64,000 nucleotides of DNA from CAVVSQ01 sp963848825. Its GTDB lineage: Bacteria > Planctomycetota > Planctomycetia > Gemmatales > Gemmataceae. Below, piece by piece: positions 8,448-19,510 of the stretch (position 1 is the stretch's first letter; each line of letters begins with the position of its first letter). A program made the translations under genes and the position numbers. The stretch lies in the NCBI GenBank assembly GCA_963848825.1, contig CAWKFA010000017.1, forward strand, positions 62,001-126,000. The letters run 5' to 3'. The notes beneath the pieces were generated by a model. That model saw only the letters and a list, made by a program, of their open reading frames with translations. It was not told where the DNA came from and ran no database searches.

Positions 8448-11400
8448 TCAACGTGCCGGCCCGGCCCCTGGGATGAGGGGTAGGCTCATGCTGGGCCGGT
8501 TGCCGATCACGGTCTGGAACACCGGTTGCAGCACGAGGTTGGTCTCGCGCTGATCGGGCGACATTTTGACCTGAGCGGTCATGTTGATGCCGCCGCTGCC
8601 GCCAAGGGCCGTGGTTTGGGTCTGATACGCGGCGGCGGGCAGGCTGGGCCGGTTGCCGCCAGGTGTGCTGACTTCGCCGCGGGCCTTGGTAGTGCCTGAA
8701 AACTCGGGGAAGGAAAAGCCGCGCAGCTTCATGAGTACATTCTCGGCCTTGGCTTCCGCCTTGGCGCTGGTTTTCTTGTGCATGGGCGGGGCCACCGTGG
8801 CCAGTTCCGTGCGGCGGCCGGCCTTGATATCGACCTTGATATGTGTTGGCCGGTCCAGGCGGATGATTTCCAGACGGCGCGTTTCCTTGGGTGTGCCGAG
8901 ATTCTGGATGATTTCCAGACGCGCACGGCCACCGAGAGGCTGGCCGAACAAACGCCGGACGCTGATTTCGTATTCGCCGGGAAATGCCTGGGCCGCCAGG
9001 TAGGATGCTTTGGTCATTTCCGTCAGATTGGTGCCCAGGAAAGTGCCGCCGCCAGGAGTTTGCTTTTGCTGGGCGGAGCATACCGAGCCGGTCGGTTCCT
9101 TGACTTCAAGTTCGAGGTCGGCCGGTTCGCCACTGCTATCCCAGGTCAGATTGATGACCAGGTCGCGTTGGCGGAGTGCCTGCAGGGCTTGCTGAAGCTG
9201 ATCGGCCTCGGTGCCGCGGCGGTCGGCACGCAGACTTTGGGCCAGCGCCTGGCCGCGCGACTGCGCGTTTTGTTGAAGGAACTGATTCCCTTCAGCCCAG
9301 TCCTGGCTGATGAGCTTTTCGGCGGCCCAGGCCATGGCCTTGCTGTCCTTGCCAAGTTCGGCGTAGGCCAGTGCCTCGGCATAGGGCTGCGAAGCGTTCG
9401 GTTCGAGCAAGGCCGCCTGGCGGCAGAAGGCCAGGGCGCGATCGTATTGTTTGTGGTCGGCGAGCGTGCGTGCCGCCTGCAAGAAACCTTGTGCATCGGT
9501 CGGATCGAGAGATACCGCGCTCAGGCGTGCACGCCGAATCTCGTCAGGTTCGCCGCCGCTGGCTTCAAGCGCCACGGCCAGCGCTTCGTAAACCCAGGGA
9601 CGAATGACGATGCCGGCACGCAAGTTCGCCTTGAGGAACTCGGCGGCATGTTGATACTGGCCGGCCTCGAAGAGGAAATCGGCGGTGGCCACGACCATGC
9701 CGGCGTCCACGCCCCCCTTGGCCAGCGCTTCGTTCCAAACGGTAGTCGCGTCGAGTTCCGCGGGAGTTTTCTTGGGGTCAGGTTGAATGACCTTGGAGGC
9801 AACTTGAGTTTTGCCTGCCGCGCCGGGAGCTGCATTCGGATCAATGATCTGGCCGCCTTTGCCGACGATGGCTAGTCCCTTCTCCCGGGCGTCGAGCATG
9901 GCGGCTTCAATGGGCGGCCGCTTGCCGCCGATGATGCCGCCGTAAACCGACGTGTGTACACGCGAGGTGCCCCGCACGATGATGGCCAGCGCGGGTGGGA
10001 AAAACTCGATCGTGTTGGCTTTTTGAATGTCGGCCGGGCCGCCTTCGCTAACAGGTGCCGGCGGCGGGCCACCTCCCACCATACCGAACATCGCGCCACC
10101 CATCATGCCGAACATGCCGCCGCCCATCATGCCGAACATATTCATGCCACGCATGCCCAGGGCACCGCCAAACGGGGCGAAAATATTTTGTTGGAAAGGA
10201 TTGGGTTGCTGGGTTACGAACCATTCACCGGGGGCGACTACCTTGGTGATGACGCTAATCAGGCTGACAGCCTGGCTGGCGCCGAGCGCACCGAGGGAGC
10301 CGTTGAAGCCACCCTGAAACGAGCCGCCATTGAACGAACCGCCCACGCCCTGGAAATTGCCAAGCTGGCCGACCGGCTGACCGATGCCGCCACCGATGCC
10401 GCCGATACCGCCAATGCCGCCCAACTGGCCGCCGATACCAAACTGGCCGAGGGCGCCACCGATGCCCCCCAGTCCACCACCGATACCACCGATGCCGCCG
10501 CCAAGGCCAAATTGACCAAGCTGGCCACCAAGGCCGCCACCCAGACCAAATTGGCCTAGCTGCCCACCGATACCACCGCCGATACCGCCCAGCTGGCCGC
10601 CAATCTGTCCAATCTGGCCGCCGATTTGACCAATTTGGCCGGCCTGACCGGCCTGACCGGCCTGGCCGCCGAAGCTGAAATTCTGTGTGCCGCCCGATTG
10701 ACTGATGGGAATGACCAGATCGCCAACCGGATAAACACGCAGCACCTTCTCACGCACCATGCGTTCGTTGGTGGTCACCTCGATGTAGTTGCGGCGTATC
10801 AAATAGGTCGCGTTGTTGCTGGGAATCTGCGACAGGGCGAAGCGCAGGGCCGTCGCCAGGGACATGGTTTTGGGATACTGAGGAAACTTCACCGTCGTGT
10901 CGTAAGGGTCCGGCGCATCCGCCGCGTCTTCCTTGAAGGCGTTCGTGTCAATCAGGATCGGCAGTTCCTTGCCCTTCTCGGCCATCTTCTCGATAAACAG
11001 GCCCAGGACGTCCTTGAGGGTAGCGGTTTGCGGGATGTCCGAAGTTTTGATCGTTTCGGTCAACATGGCCGCGATTGACTTGGCTTCCTTGCGGCCCCTT
11101 TCGTCGTCGGGCAAGCTGCTGACTTCGTATTTTTCCTTGCGCAGGCGCTGATCGCTTGCCAGGTCTTGAGCGGCGGGAAGTAAATGCCCGGCTCATCGGA
11201 GAAGGGCACGGCAGAACGCTCCACCGACAGGTAGACTTCCAGAAAGCGGCGCTCTTTCAACTGGTTCAGGTCGCGCGCGCGTTGCAGGCTGAAGGCCGCC
11301 GATACCTGGTTGTAGGCCGCGATGGCCGCCAGCGGCTCGGCACGCCCTTGCCGGCGTGCCTCGAAGGTCATCTCCTCCAGGCCGCGCAACACTTCGATCT

Positions 11401-13276
11401 TGGCATGTTCTTCGAGGCGCGCCAGGTTCATGAGGTTCTTGTAGATGCGGAACTGGGCCTCGGCACGATTCTCGATCGTCAGGCGCTCACGCTCGAGCTC
11501 CTGGTTCTTCTGCACCACCGCGGCCACCTTGCCTTTTTCTTCTTTCTGCAGCTTGAGGGCACGGCCCGCCAGCGTGATTTCGCGAAGAGAGGTTTCCAGG
11601 CGTGCCTGGAGGGCATGGCGCACGTCGTCACTCAGGTTCGGATGGTCCTTGACGCGCGACAAGGTGTTCCGCAGGTAATCGAGCGTGCCTTCCGGATCGC
11701 CAGCCAGCTCTTTGCGTGCTTGTGCGAGTGCCGTTTCCACGATTTGCTTCATTTTTTGTTCTTCGACGATGACCTGATCGCGATGAAGCTGGAGCAGGTC
11801 ATCCCGATCGATCGCGCCCGGCGCCTTGCGGACGGCTTCTTCCTTTTGTTCGAGCTGGGCCAGTTGCACCAGGTCGATTTTGCTGACGCGGACCACGCCA
11901 TTGACTTTCTCCACCTTGTCGGCGTTTCGGCCAGCCTTGTCCAGTTGCGTCTTGAGGAGGGCGGGTGTCAACTTGCCGTCCTTGAGGCTGCTGCAAATCT
12001 TGATGCCGGCCGCCGCTTCCGGATCATGGGGGGCCAGGGCGCGCGCTTCTTCGTAAAGACGCAGGGCCGCATCGACATGGTTGGTTTCCAGCGCCAGTTG
12101 CGCTTCCGCGAGCCGCTCATCATGCAGCAGGCGGGTATTGTTGTAAGCCAGCACCAGGGCACGATCAGCCCGGATAAGCGCAGGTTGCGTCTGGGCCCGT
12201 TCCCACTGATTGACAACGCTCACGAGGAAATAGTTATCCAGCTCGGCTTCGGGAACTTTCTCGGTGGTGTCCAGGCTTAGCGCACCAGGCCGGCCATCGA
12301 CAGTGCCGCTGACGGTGAAGTTGAGGCTCTTGGCATCGCTCATATGTCCAACCACCAGGGTCGGCACATCGGCACGCAGCGGCGGCAAGTTCTTGGGAAA
12401 TACCTGAGTCACCGTGGCCGGCAGCTTGAGACGGGCATCGTAAAGGATGGCGCCGGCAAAGGCGTCCTGATAACGCTTGAGGGCCTCGGGCAGTTTTTCC
12501 TCGGCGACACGGGTCCGCAACACCGCTCCCCCCGTGCCGGTGGCGAAGCCATGCAAGTTGCTGGCATCGAAGGACAGGCCCAGGGGCACGGGAAAGAAGG
12601 CGATGCGTTCCTTGACCATGGTTTGGATAAGTGCCTGGCGATCGGCGGCATCGATGGGATTGTGCACGCTTTGCCCATCGCCCAGGTAGAGAAGAATGCG
12701 TTGGCGGTCTTCGCCAACGTCAAAGGTCTTGACAGCGCGGGCCAGGCCCGTCTTGAGATCGGCGTCGCCGGCGGGGAACTCCTTGTTCTTCAGGCGGTCA
12801 ATGGCCTTGCTCAGCTTATGGCGGTCTTCCTTGACATGCAAAAAGCCGGTGAAGAGAGGCTTGGTGTGGTCGGGGGTGCTCAGGACCCAGAGAGAAACGC
12901 GGTCGTCCGGCCCGGCCGTTTCGATGACGGCGTCGGCAATTTGCGCGGTGGCAATGCCCGGCTCGCCGGCTTGCGCGGCGGTATTGCAAACGATAATGAG
13001 ATAGTCCCGCTTGCGCACCGGCACGGCCGGCAGTTGCGGCTTGACCTGGAGTGCAAAGAGGGTTTCCCCCTTCAAGGTCTTGTAGGTGATGATGCCGCCC
13101 TGGTCGAACTTGGAGGCGGCGACATTTTGATCGGCCTGGCGTTCAGGCGCTGCGGCCACCGGCCTCACGACCGGCCCATCTTTTTGATCCGGTTCCCCAC
13201 GCGAGCGTGCCGAGCAAATCACCGCCACCACGACGAGCGCCGTCGTGATTGCTAAGACCTTACGCGACTTGTTCAT
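8448..13276 (-). CDS. Very large secreted von Willebrand-like/TPR protein with glycine-rich linker, one frameshift
   Basis: A protein of about 1,600 residues reading MNKSRK then a hydrophobic signal/anchor (VLAITTALVVVAVIC). A von Willebrand A-like fold follows (RKRDYLIIVCNTAAQAG, GPDDRVSLWVLST, QRILLYLGDGQSV), but the metal-site DxSxS is replaced by VCNTA. Next come long charged helices (residues ~450-700), then a segment around ELPILIDTNAF that looks like an N-terminal secretin/STN-type fold. A Gly-Gln-Ile linker (~10340-10690) and Met-Phe-Gly repeats follow, then TPR-like helices (VYEALAVALEASGGEPDEI, FCRQAALLEPNAS) and a beta-rich tail. The frame breaks near 11155 (KTWQA, then SDQRLRKEKYEVSS); both halves belong together. 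AAAGGA lies before the ATG at 13276. Function unknown; probably an envelope scaffold. Confidence 0.75.
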
Positions 13277-13468
13277 ACAACCGGTCCTTTTTTTCGAGGG
13301 ACTCCCCAATCTCGTCCCGCGGCAGGCCTGGAACGAGGCGTTCATGTTACCATAACCCACGCTTGAGTTTGCAAGGGAGAATTGAGAATTATCTAGCTTT
13401 TCGCGGTCGGAGTCCGCATATCCGGTCTTTTTGGCACTACCAGCCCCGCACGAGGGGGACTCCGCCGC

Positions 13469-14657
13469 TCACTGTACACGGCAAATGAGACATTTGAGAT
13501 AATTGGTTTCCGGGCAGGAAACCGCCATGGGATGATCGGCCGCCGCACCACGGCTTTCCAGGATTTGGATTGGACGGCGTGTTTCGGCGGCGAGCTGTGC
13601 CAGTAGTTCGTAGAGCATTTCTCGGGTAATAAGCCCCGAGCAGCAGCACATCACGAGAATGCCATCAGCATGGAGCAATCGGAGCGCGAGGGCTTGTAAG
13701 CGTCGGTAGCCGCGCAGGGCATCATCCAGGGCATTGCCGGCGCGGCGAACTTGGGCGGGTCCAGCACGATAAGCCCAAAATGATCGCCGACCTCGGCGAG
13801 GGCACCGAGCTTGTCGAAGACGTCGGCACGCTCGAACACCACTTGAGTCAGGCCGTTGATCTCCGCATTGCGCCGGGCCAAGTTCAAGGCCGGTTCCGAA
13901 CTATCGATGGCAAGTACCGATGCGGCGCCGGCGCGGGCCGCATGCAGCGCAAAGCCGCCGCTGTAGCAAAAGGCGTCGACCATGCGCCTGCCGGCGCGTA
14001 GGCGGCGACGGCATGGCGGTTGTCCCGTTGGTCCAGGTAGAAACCGGTTTTTTGCCCCTCGGCAAGATGGACGTGGAAGCGCAAGCCTCCGTCGTCAATG
14101 ACGATCGGCTCCGCCGGCACGGTCCCGGCGAGCAGTCCGTCCCGCAAGTCGAGCCCCTCAAGCTGGCCGATGCCGCGCTCGGTGCGCAGGTACATGCCCT
14201 CGGGCTTGAGCATATCCTGAAGCATCGTGGCGATTGCCTCACGGCGCTGGGCCAGTCCCAGGGAAGTGAATTGCAGGACCAGCCAGCGGTCGTACTGATC
14301 GACGGTGCAGCCGGAAAGCCCGTCAGCCTCGCTGGCGACCAGCCGGCAAGCGCGTCCGGGACCGCCAAGCCGCAACAGGTCCCGTCGTAAACGAACAGCT
14401 TGTTCGAGGCGATTGCGAAAGAGTGCTTCATCCAGCGCGACGTCCGCGGCCCAGGAATAGAGGCGCACGCGGATCTTGCTCAGCGGATTATAGAGACCGC
14501 GCGCCACGAAATTGCCGGTGTCCGATACGAGATCAACGACATCGCCGCCTTGGGGCGTGCCCTGCACGTCGGCAACGGCTCCCGCGAAAACCCATGGATG
14601 CCGGCCATAAAATGGCCGCGCTCGACGAGCCTTCAGCACCACGCGAGGCAAGGACAT
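13469..14657 (-). CDS. RlmI-type class I SAM-dependent rRNA methyltransferase, two frameshifts
   Basis: A COG1092-family methyltransferase with an N-terminal PUA domain (VVLKARRARPFYGRHPWVFAG) and a Rossmann methyltransferase core. Members such as RlmI make 5-methylcytosine in 23S rRNA using S-adenosylmethionine. Motifs in order are GQKTGFYLDQRDNR, FCYSGGFALHAARAGA (SAM loop), LDPPKFA and LLHADGILVMCCCSG. The frame breaks near 13983 (between PAGAW and the FCYSGG segment) and near 13730 (after LDPPKFA); the last part reads RPIQILESRGAAADHPMAV. I prefer the ATG at 14657 over the TTG six bases earlier. Which nucleotide it methylates here is inferred from the family. Confidence 0.82.
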
Positions 14658-14854
14658 ACGCAACTCAACAAGGAAAAAGGGGCGGCGGGAGTGTCGGACT
14701 TATGTTAGCAAATCGAGAAATAAATTGACGGTCCCGGAATAGAATTCAAGTAGCCGCGCGCCACGTGAACGCGGGACAGGAAGAGCGCTTTGAAAAACCC
14801 AAACCGGATGCCACGAATACCAAAGACGTATCGTTTTTAACATGAAGGAAACCC

Positions 14855-16027
14855 ATGAACCTTGCAGAGCAGCGCCGTTTACTGGCCGACGTCGAGGGGT
14901 TTTGCCAGGAGGTTCGCGAACACGAGGAATTGTGTTACGTCGAACATCGTTACAATCATCACGTCATCCCGCTGGGACAGAAGTACAACATCCTGGGAAT
15001 GCCAGTGCCCGTTAATTACGGCGGTCGTGGCGCCGACACGGTGACCTATGCGCGGGCGCTGGCACGCATCGGCCAGGAAGGCACGGGAGTACGCACCTTT
15101 TTCTCGGGGCACACTTCCATCGGCCAGTATCCCATCATGATGTGGGGCAATGCCGAACAAAAAGAGCGCTATCTCCCCCCCTCGTGCCGAGGGGAGAAAA
15201 TCCTGGCCTTTGGTCTCACCGAGCCGGATGCCGGCAGCAACCCGCTCGAAATGACGATGACGTACGAGCCGAGCGGGTCTAACTATCTGCTCAATGGCGT
15301 CAAATACTTGATCTCCAACGCAGGCATCGCCAGCACGATTGTGACCTTCGCGCGCCCGCCGGGAGGGGGGCGTATCAGCGCCTTTATCATCGATGTCGAT
15401 GCGCCGGGATGTGCCCGCGAGGACCTGCTCGCGAAGATGGGCATGCCCACGGCCAACACCGGCATGTTCGAACTCACCAACTTCGAAGCTCCCGCCGCCA
15501 ACCTGCTCGGCGCCGAGGGGGATGGTTTTCGTATCGCCATGGGGTCGCTCGTAAGCGGGCGCTTGAGCGTTGCCTCGGGGTGCCTGGGCGTTATCGAAGA
15601 TTGTCTGATTGAGGCCACCCGCTATGCCAAGGAGCGGACGCAACACGGGAAACTGATCGGCAAGCACCAACTGGTGCAAGAACACCTGGCGTCCATCGAG
15701 ATGCACCGGCTGGCCACGGACGCCGTCGTCTTCAAGGCGGCCGAGGCCAAAGATGCGAGTGGCGCCGATCCGGAGAATGCCGAATTAAAGGGACGTGCCG
15801 ACCTGTTGGCGGCGCAAGCCAAGCTTTTCGCCTCGAATGCGGCCTGGGACGCCGCCGATCGCGCCGTGCAAGTCCTCGGGGGTCGAGGCTGGTCGACGCT
15901 CTATCGGCCCGGCCGGCACCTGCAAGATGTGCGCGTCTGCCGCATTTACGAAGGCACGGATGAAATCCTCAAATTGAAGATCGCCGCCTCACTGCTTGGA
16001 GGCAAAGAATGGGAGGCATTTAAATAA
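14855..16027 (+). CDS. Acyl-CoA dehydrogenase
   Basis: A 390-residue FAD-dependent acyl-CoA dehydrogenase that introduces the alpha-beta double bond into acyl-CoA thioesters. Family motifs are GLTEPDAGSNP (substrate/FAD region), GMPTANTGMFELTNFEAPAA, KLIGKHQLVQEHLA (FAD-contacting arginine region) and RVCRIYEGTDEILKL, where the Glu of YEGT is the usual catalytic base. The length is normal and the frame intact. AAGGAAACCC directly precedes the ATG. It stands alone, so its chain-length class and partner flavoprotein cannot be read from context. The DegT gene follows 123 bases later on the same strand. Confidence 0.92.
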   Translation: MNLAEQRRLLADVEGFCQEVREHEELCYVEHRYNHHVIPLGQKYNILGMPVPVNYGGRGADTVTYARALARIGQEGTGVRTFFSGHTSIGQYPIMMWGNAEQKERYLPPSCRGEKILAFGLTEPDAGSNPLEMTMTYEPSGSNYLLNGVKYLISNAGIASTIVTFARPPGGGRISAFIIDVDAPGCAREDLLAKMGMPTANTGMFELTNFEAPAANLLGAEGDGFRIAMGSLVSGRLSVASGCLGVIEDCLIEATRYAKERTQHGKLIGKHQLVQEHLASIEMHRLATDAVVFKAAEAKDASGADPENAELKGRADLLAAQAKLFASNAAWDAADRAVQVLGGRGWSTLYRPGRHLQDVRVCRIYEGTDEILKLKIAASLLGGKEWEAFK

Positions 16028-16150
16028 GGCAGTTTCGTCCCAAAATCAGCCTTGATTCTTTCCGCCGTTCCAACTATTTTTCGCGGTTGGCGGCACGGCG
16101 GTGGCGCGAAATCCGCGGTGACGTGAAAACCCATGGAAGGGAGTCAGCCG

Positions 16151-17290
16151 ATGAGCGTTCCTCTTTGCGATATTCAAATTCAATTCCGAGCCCTTGAAAG
16201 CCAGCTTCAGGAAGCGGTCATGCGCGTGCTGCGCTCGGGTCAGGTTATCGGCGGGCCCGAAGTGGTCGGCCTCGAAGAAGAGACGGCGCGGTATTGCGGC
16301 GCGGGCTACGGCATCGGCTGCTGCTCGGGGTCGGATGCCCTGTTGCTGGCGCTCACGGCGCTGGGCGTGGGACATGGGGACGAGGTCATTTTGCCGACCT
16401 TCACCTTCTTTGCTTCGGTCGGCGCCGTGTGCCGGCTTGGCGCCAAACCAGTATTTGTCGACATCGATCCGGCCACGTACAACATCGATCCGCATCAGGT
16501 GGAAAATAAAATCACCGACCGGACCCGGGCCATCATGGCCGTGCACCTTTTCGGACAATGCGCGGAGATGGACCCCCTGTGGGACATCGCGGCCCGCCAT
16601 GACCTGCCCATCGTGGAGGATGCTGCCCAGGCCATCGGTGCCGAATACCAGGGGAAACGCACCGGCACACTCGGCGCCATTGCCTGTTTTAGCTTTTATC
16701 CCTCGAAGAACCTGGGCGGCTACGGCGACGGCGGCATGGTCGTCACCAGTGATCCGGGCTGGGCGAAATTGATGACCTGTTTGCGCGGCCATGGCATGGA
16801 GCCGCGTTATCACCACAAAGTCATGGGGTGGAACGCGCGTCTGGATGCGTTGCAGGCCGCCCTCCTACGGGTCAAGTTGCCTTGCCTGGATGCCTGGACG
16901 CAAGCCCGCCAGGCGGCGGCCCAGCGCTACGACGCGCTGATCGAGGAGCAGCACCTGACGCAATTCATGGATCGTCCAACCGTTCGCCCCAAGCGCCGCC
17001 ACGTATTCAATCAGTACGTGGTGCGGATCGCACGCGGCCAGCGCAACGCGCTCATGAGTCATTTGAAAGCGGAAAAAATCGGTTGCGAAGTGTATTATCC
17101 GGTCCCGCTGCATTTGCAGGAATGCCTGGCCCACCTGGATTATCGGGATGGCGATTTCCCGGGCAGCGAAGAGGCGGCGCATAGCGTACTGGCGTTGCCA
17201 ATGTTTCCGGAAATCACCGTGGACCAGCAAAGCAGAGTGATTCAAAGCTGCGCCGCGTTCGTCCGCCGGCAGGTACGCCGCGCGGCGTGA
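16151..17290 (+). CDS. DegT/DnrJ/EryC1/StrS aminotransferase
   Basis: A 379-residue PLP-dependent aminotransferase of the sugar aminotransferase family. Visible motifs are GCCSGSDALLLAL (phosphate binding), LPTFTFFASVGAVCRLGAKP, VHLFGQCAEMDPL, VEDAAQAIGAEYQG and SFYPSKNLGGYGDGG, in which the PLP lysine is K186. HVFNQYVVRI and YYPVPLHLQEC close the active site as in the WecE/DesV group. Products are usually amino sugars for glycans or secondary metabolites. GGAAGGGAG ahead of 16151 favours this ATG over one 18 bases upstream. No sugar-nucleotide genes adjoin it, so the substrate is unknown. Confidence 0.92.
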   Translation: MSVPLCDIQIQFRALESQLQEAVMRVLRSGQVIGGPEVVGLEEETARYCGAGYGIGCCSGSDALLLALTALGVGHGDEVILPTFTFFASVGAVCRLGAKPVFVDIDPATYNIDPHQVENKITDRTRAIMAVHLFGQCAEMDPLWDIAARHDLPIVEDAAQAIGAEYQGKRTGTLGAIACFSFYPSKNLGGYGDGGMVVTSDPGWAKLMTCLRGHGMEPRYHHKVMGWNARLDALQAALLRVKLPCLDAWTQARQAAAQRYDALIEEQHLTQFMDRPTVRPKRRHVFNQYVVRIARGQRNALMSHLKAEKIGCEVYYPVPLHLQECLAHLDYRDGDFPGSEEAAHSVLALPMFPEITVDQQSRVIQSCAAFVRRQVRRAA

Positions 17291-17305
17291 GCACTTTCGA
17301 CTGTA

Positions 17306-17337
17306 GCGGAAGTCGTGAGACGTCTCACGACCTCCGC
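17306..17337. terminator. Palindromic bidirectional terminator-like stem
   Basis: A 32-bp near-perfect palindrome around a perfect 20-bp core, GTCGTGAGACGTCTCACGAC (17312-17331), with GCGG and CCGC outer ends. It lies in the 51 bases between two convergent genes (stops at 17290 and 17342), where a shared terminator is expected. There is no clear T-tract, so it may be a stem-loop RNA end instead of a classical Rho-independent site. Confidence 0.5.
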
Positions 17338-17341
17338 ACCC

Positions 17342-19510
17342 TTAGCCTTCGCCTTGAAATAGGCGTAAGCCCAAATCCTGACAGCGCTGGCGCAGCGCTT
17401 CGACATGTTGTTCACCCACGATCAAGGCGGTAGGTCCGAGGCGAGCTTGAATAAAGTCGCGTGTCTCGGGCCATTGCTGCAAGCCGTCGGCTGCCATGGC
17501 GCTCACTGTGTGCAAGACCATTTGGCGGCGCAATTCGAGAGGCGGCAGATCTGCCGCCGAAAACAAGAGTTCCGCTGCCTGCGATAGCGGCAAGCCCGTG
17601 CGATGCAGGAACCAGCTTTCGAGCGTGGACATTTGCCAGCCAGACTGGCGGGCCGCGGCGAGCGAAGTCGGCGTCAAGCGGTAGAGTCGGCGGCCCTGAA
17701 GGGCAGGGCGATCCAGTGGCGCCGCTAGCCCTTGCACTTCCGTTTCCAGGAGCAGGTCCGAACGAGCCAGATCGATGCTCAGCGTGACGCCGTCGCTTTC
17801 CACATCGACGCACTTCTCCGGCGGCAAACAGTAATCGCGCGTGCCGGTGAGGCGGAAGTGGCGATAATCGATGGCGGACTCGTTGGCGACGATGGCCAGG
17901 CGATCCGTAAGTCGAATGGCGGGCAGGCCACGGGCCAGCGCTTCGGCCAACTCGACCGGGCCGGGAAACTCGAAGAGGGCGGCTGCTGGATAAACGCTGA
18001 TGCGCTCGCGTTTGTTGCTCCAGGTACGGAGAGAATCGAGGACCGGCGCCGGCACGGGCTTCATCCCATGCCGTTCGAGGGTTTGCACGATGCTGCCGTA
18101 AGATTCGCTGGCTTCCAGGGCGCGATAAACGCTGTGCGGCTCGAGTTGGAGGGTACAGGCGGCCCCCAATCCTTTCCAGGTCGCGAACTTGGTGAGCATC
18201 ATGATCAGGGCGGGCGTCAATCCCTGGCGATACGCGAGGATTTCCAGGTTCGGCTGTACCAGCAAGGTTTGCGGAAAAGTGGGATAGTCGCCCGCCTCCT
18301 GGCTATACCCAAAAACCCAGCGCCCCAGCGCCGACAGGCGGACGACCGGACGGTCCGCCTCGTCCTTGGCGACCTGGAGAAGACGCAGCGGGTAGGCGAT
18401 CCCCAGCAAAAAGCCACGCAGGCCGGCTTCGGTCTCGTTTTTGGCTTTGGGGCGTTTTTTTTGAGCTTCCCCGGTGGTCCCCGCATTCCAAAAGGGGTGG
18501 CGTTCTACAAGCCAGTCCTCGAGTGCCGCCGGCGAGGCCCAGCTTCCCTCCGGCAGACGGCCGAGAAGCAACAAGGCTAACAGGTAGGCGGAAGGATAAG
18601 GATTGCCCGGTGTTTCCGCCACGTGCCAGCCCTGGACAGGCCCCCAGGACTGCAGCCAAAATAGCTGCGACCATAAAGACGCCAGCGCCTGTGGCAGGCC
18701 TTCGGACCAGGCGGCCGGAAAGCTGCCGGCGCGGACCTCGCCCTCCTTTTCATCCAGAATGCCGGTGGCCAGTCCAAGAGCGACCGTGAACATGCCCCGG
18801 TCGGGCAATTCCACAAAGCTATCCGTCGGTAAGGTGTTGAGGAGCGAGTCGGTCTGGAGGCGATCCAGGTCCCTCTTGAAGAAATCGTGCTGCTGCGTTC
18901 GCCGCAAGGGGCTCGCTGCTACCTGCTGCCAGATGATCGACAGGCGCAAAAGCCATTCCAGGCCGTCGGCCTCCTGGGGCTGTTTGACTTCCAGGGGCAT
19001 GGCGCCCGGGCACTCGGGCAATAGCCCCGCGCCGGCGGCCCTCTCGAGCACGGCGGGCGGCACGAACACAATGGGCGGTAGTGCCTGCGCCAGCCAGGTA
19101 TCGAACGCCTTGAGCCGGCTTTTGCCGGCCAGTGGTTCATTGGCGGGCGCTGCTGGCGCCACGGGAAATAAGCTCGGATACATGAGGCCCGCTTCGAGCA
19201 GCGAGCGCACGACCGCCAGTCCATCGACAGTGCCCAACGTGACGAGCATTTCGATCAGGCTGCCGACAGGCCAATGACTTTGCCGACTGCGGGCGATGAG
19301 AGACAGGAGAAGATCGCCGGGACCGTCGAGGTCTTTGAGACGGCGATCCAGCACCGCGGCGTTGGTGAGAGTGGTCAGGCAGCGATCGATGAGTTCTTGC
19401 GCGGGCCAGTGGTTGCGAGGCTTGCACAGCGCATTGGAAACGAGGCGCAAGAGGGGCTCCTCGTAGCTGAGCAACGTGCGCCGCAGGTGGTCGATCCAGA
19501 CTTCAAGCAT
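17342..19510 (-). CDS. XPB-associated helicase-like protein (Helicase_C_3 domain)
   Basis: A 722-residue protein starting MLEVWIDHLRRTLLSYEEP. The latter half resembles the helicase-associated domain found beside bacterial XPB (PF13625 type): LVQPNLEILAYRQGLTPALI, LEPHSVYRALEASESYGSI and LRTWSNKRERISVYPAAALF. No Walker motifs are seen, so it is probably a partner of the XPB helicase and not itself an ATPase. The ATG overlaps the stop of the 72-residue gene upstream (TGATG), which fixes the start at 19510. A longer frame reaches 19687, but only in the wrong frame of that gene. The order xpb, small protein, this gene points to a DNA-repair unit. Confidence 0.78.
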   Translation of the reverse strand: MLEVWIDHLRRTLLSYEEPLLRLVSNALCKPRNHWPAQELIDRCLTTLTNAAVLDRRLKDLDGPGDLLLSLIARSRQSHWPVGSLIEMLVTLGTVDGLAVVRSLLEAGLMYPSLFPVAPAAPANEPLAGKSRLKAFDTWLAQALPPIVFVPPAVLERAAGAGLLPECPGAMPLEVKQPQEADGLEWLLRLSIIWQQVAASPLRRTQQHDFFKRDLDRLQTDSLLNTLPTDSFVELPDRGMFTVALGLATGILDEKEGEVRAGSFPAAWSEGLPQALASLWSQLFWLQSWGPVQGWHVAETPGNPYPSAYLLALLLLGRLPEGSWASPAALEDWLVERHPFWNAGTTGEAQKKRPKAKNETEAGLRGFLLGIAYPLRLLQVAKDEADRPVVRLSALGRWVFGYSQEAGDYPTFPQTLLVQPNLEILAYRQGLTPALIMMLTKFATWKGLGAACTLQLEPHSVYRALEASESYGSIVQTLERHGMKPVPAPVLDSLRTWSNKRERISVYPAAALFEFPGPVELAEALARGLPAIRLTDRLAIVANESAIDYRHFRLTGTRDYCLPPEKCVDVESDGVTLSIDLARSDLLLETEVQGLAAPLDRPALQGRRLYRLTPTSLAAARQSGWQMSTLESWFLHRTGLPLSQAAELLFSAADLPPLELRRQMVLHTVSAMAADGLQQWPETRDFIQARLGPTALIVGEQHVEALRQRCQDLGLRLFQGEG

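Noticed and set aside
8778..9875. A 365-codon plus-strand frame opposite the large von Willebrand-like gene (and a similar one at 11156-12280)
   Set aside because: The minus-strand protein has clear domain features; the plus-strand translations are compositionally odd and have no start context.
10340..10690. Possible CRISPR-like or tandem DNA repeat
   Set aside because: The repetition comes from Gly-Gln-Ile codons of the coding sequence, with irregular unit length and no spacers.
14879..15706. A 275-codon minus-strand frame inside the acyl-CoA dehydrogenase
   Set aside because: The plus-strand enzyme is intact with all its motifs; this is a shadow frame.
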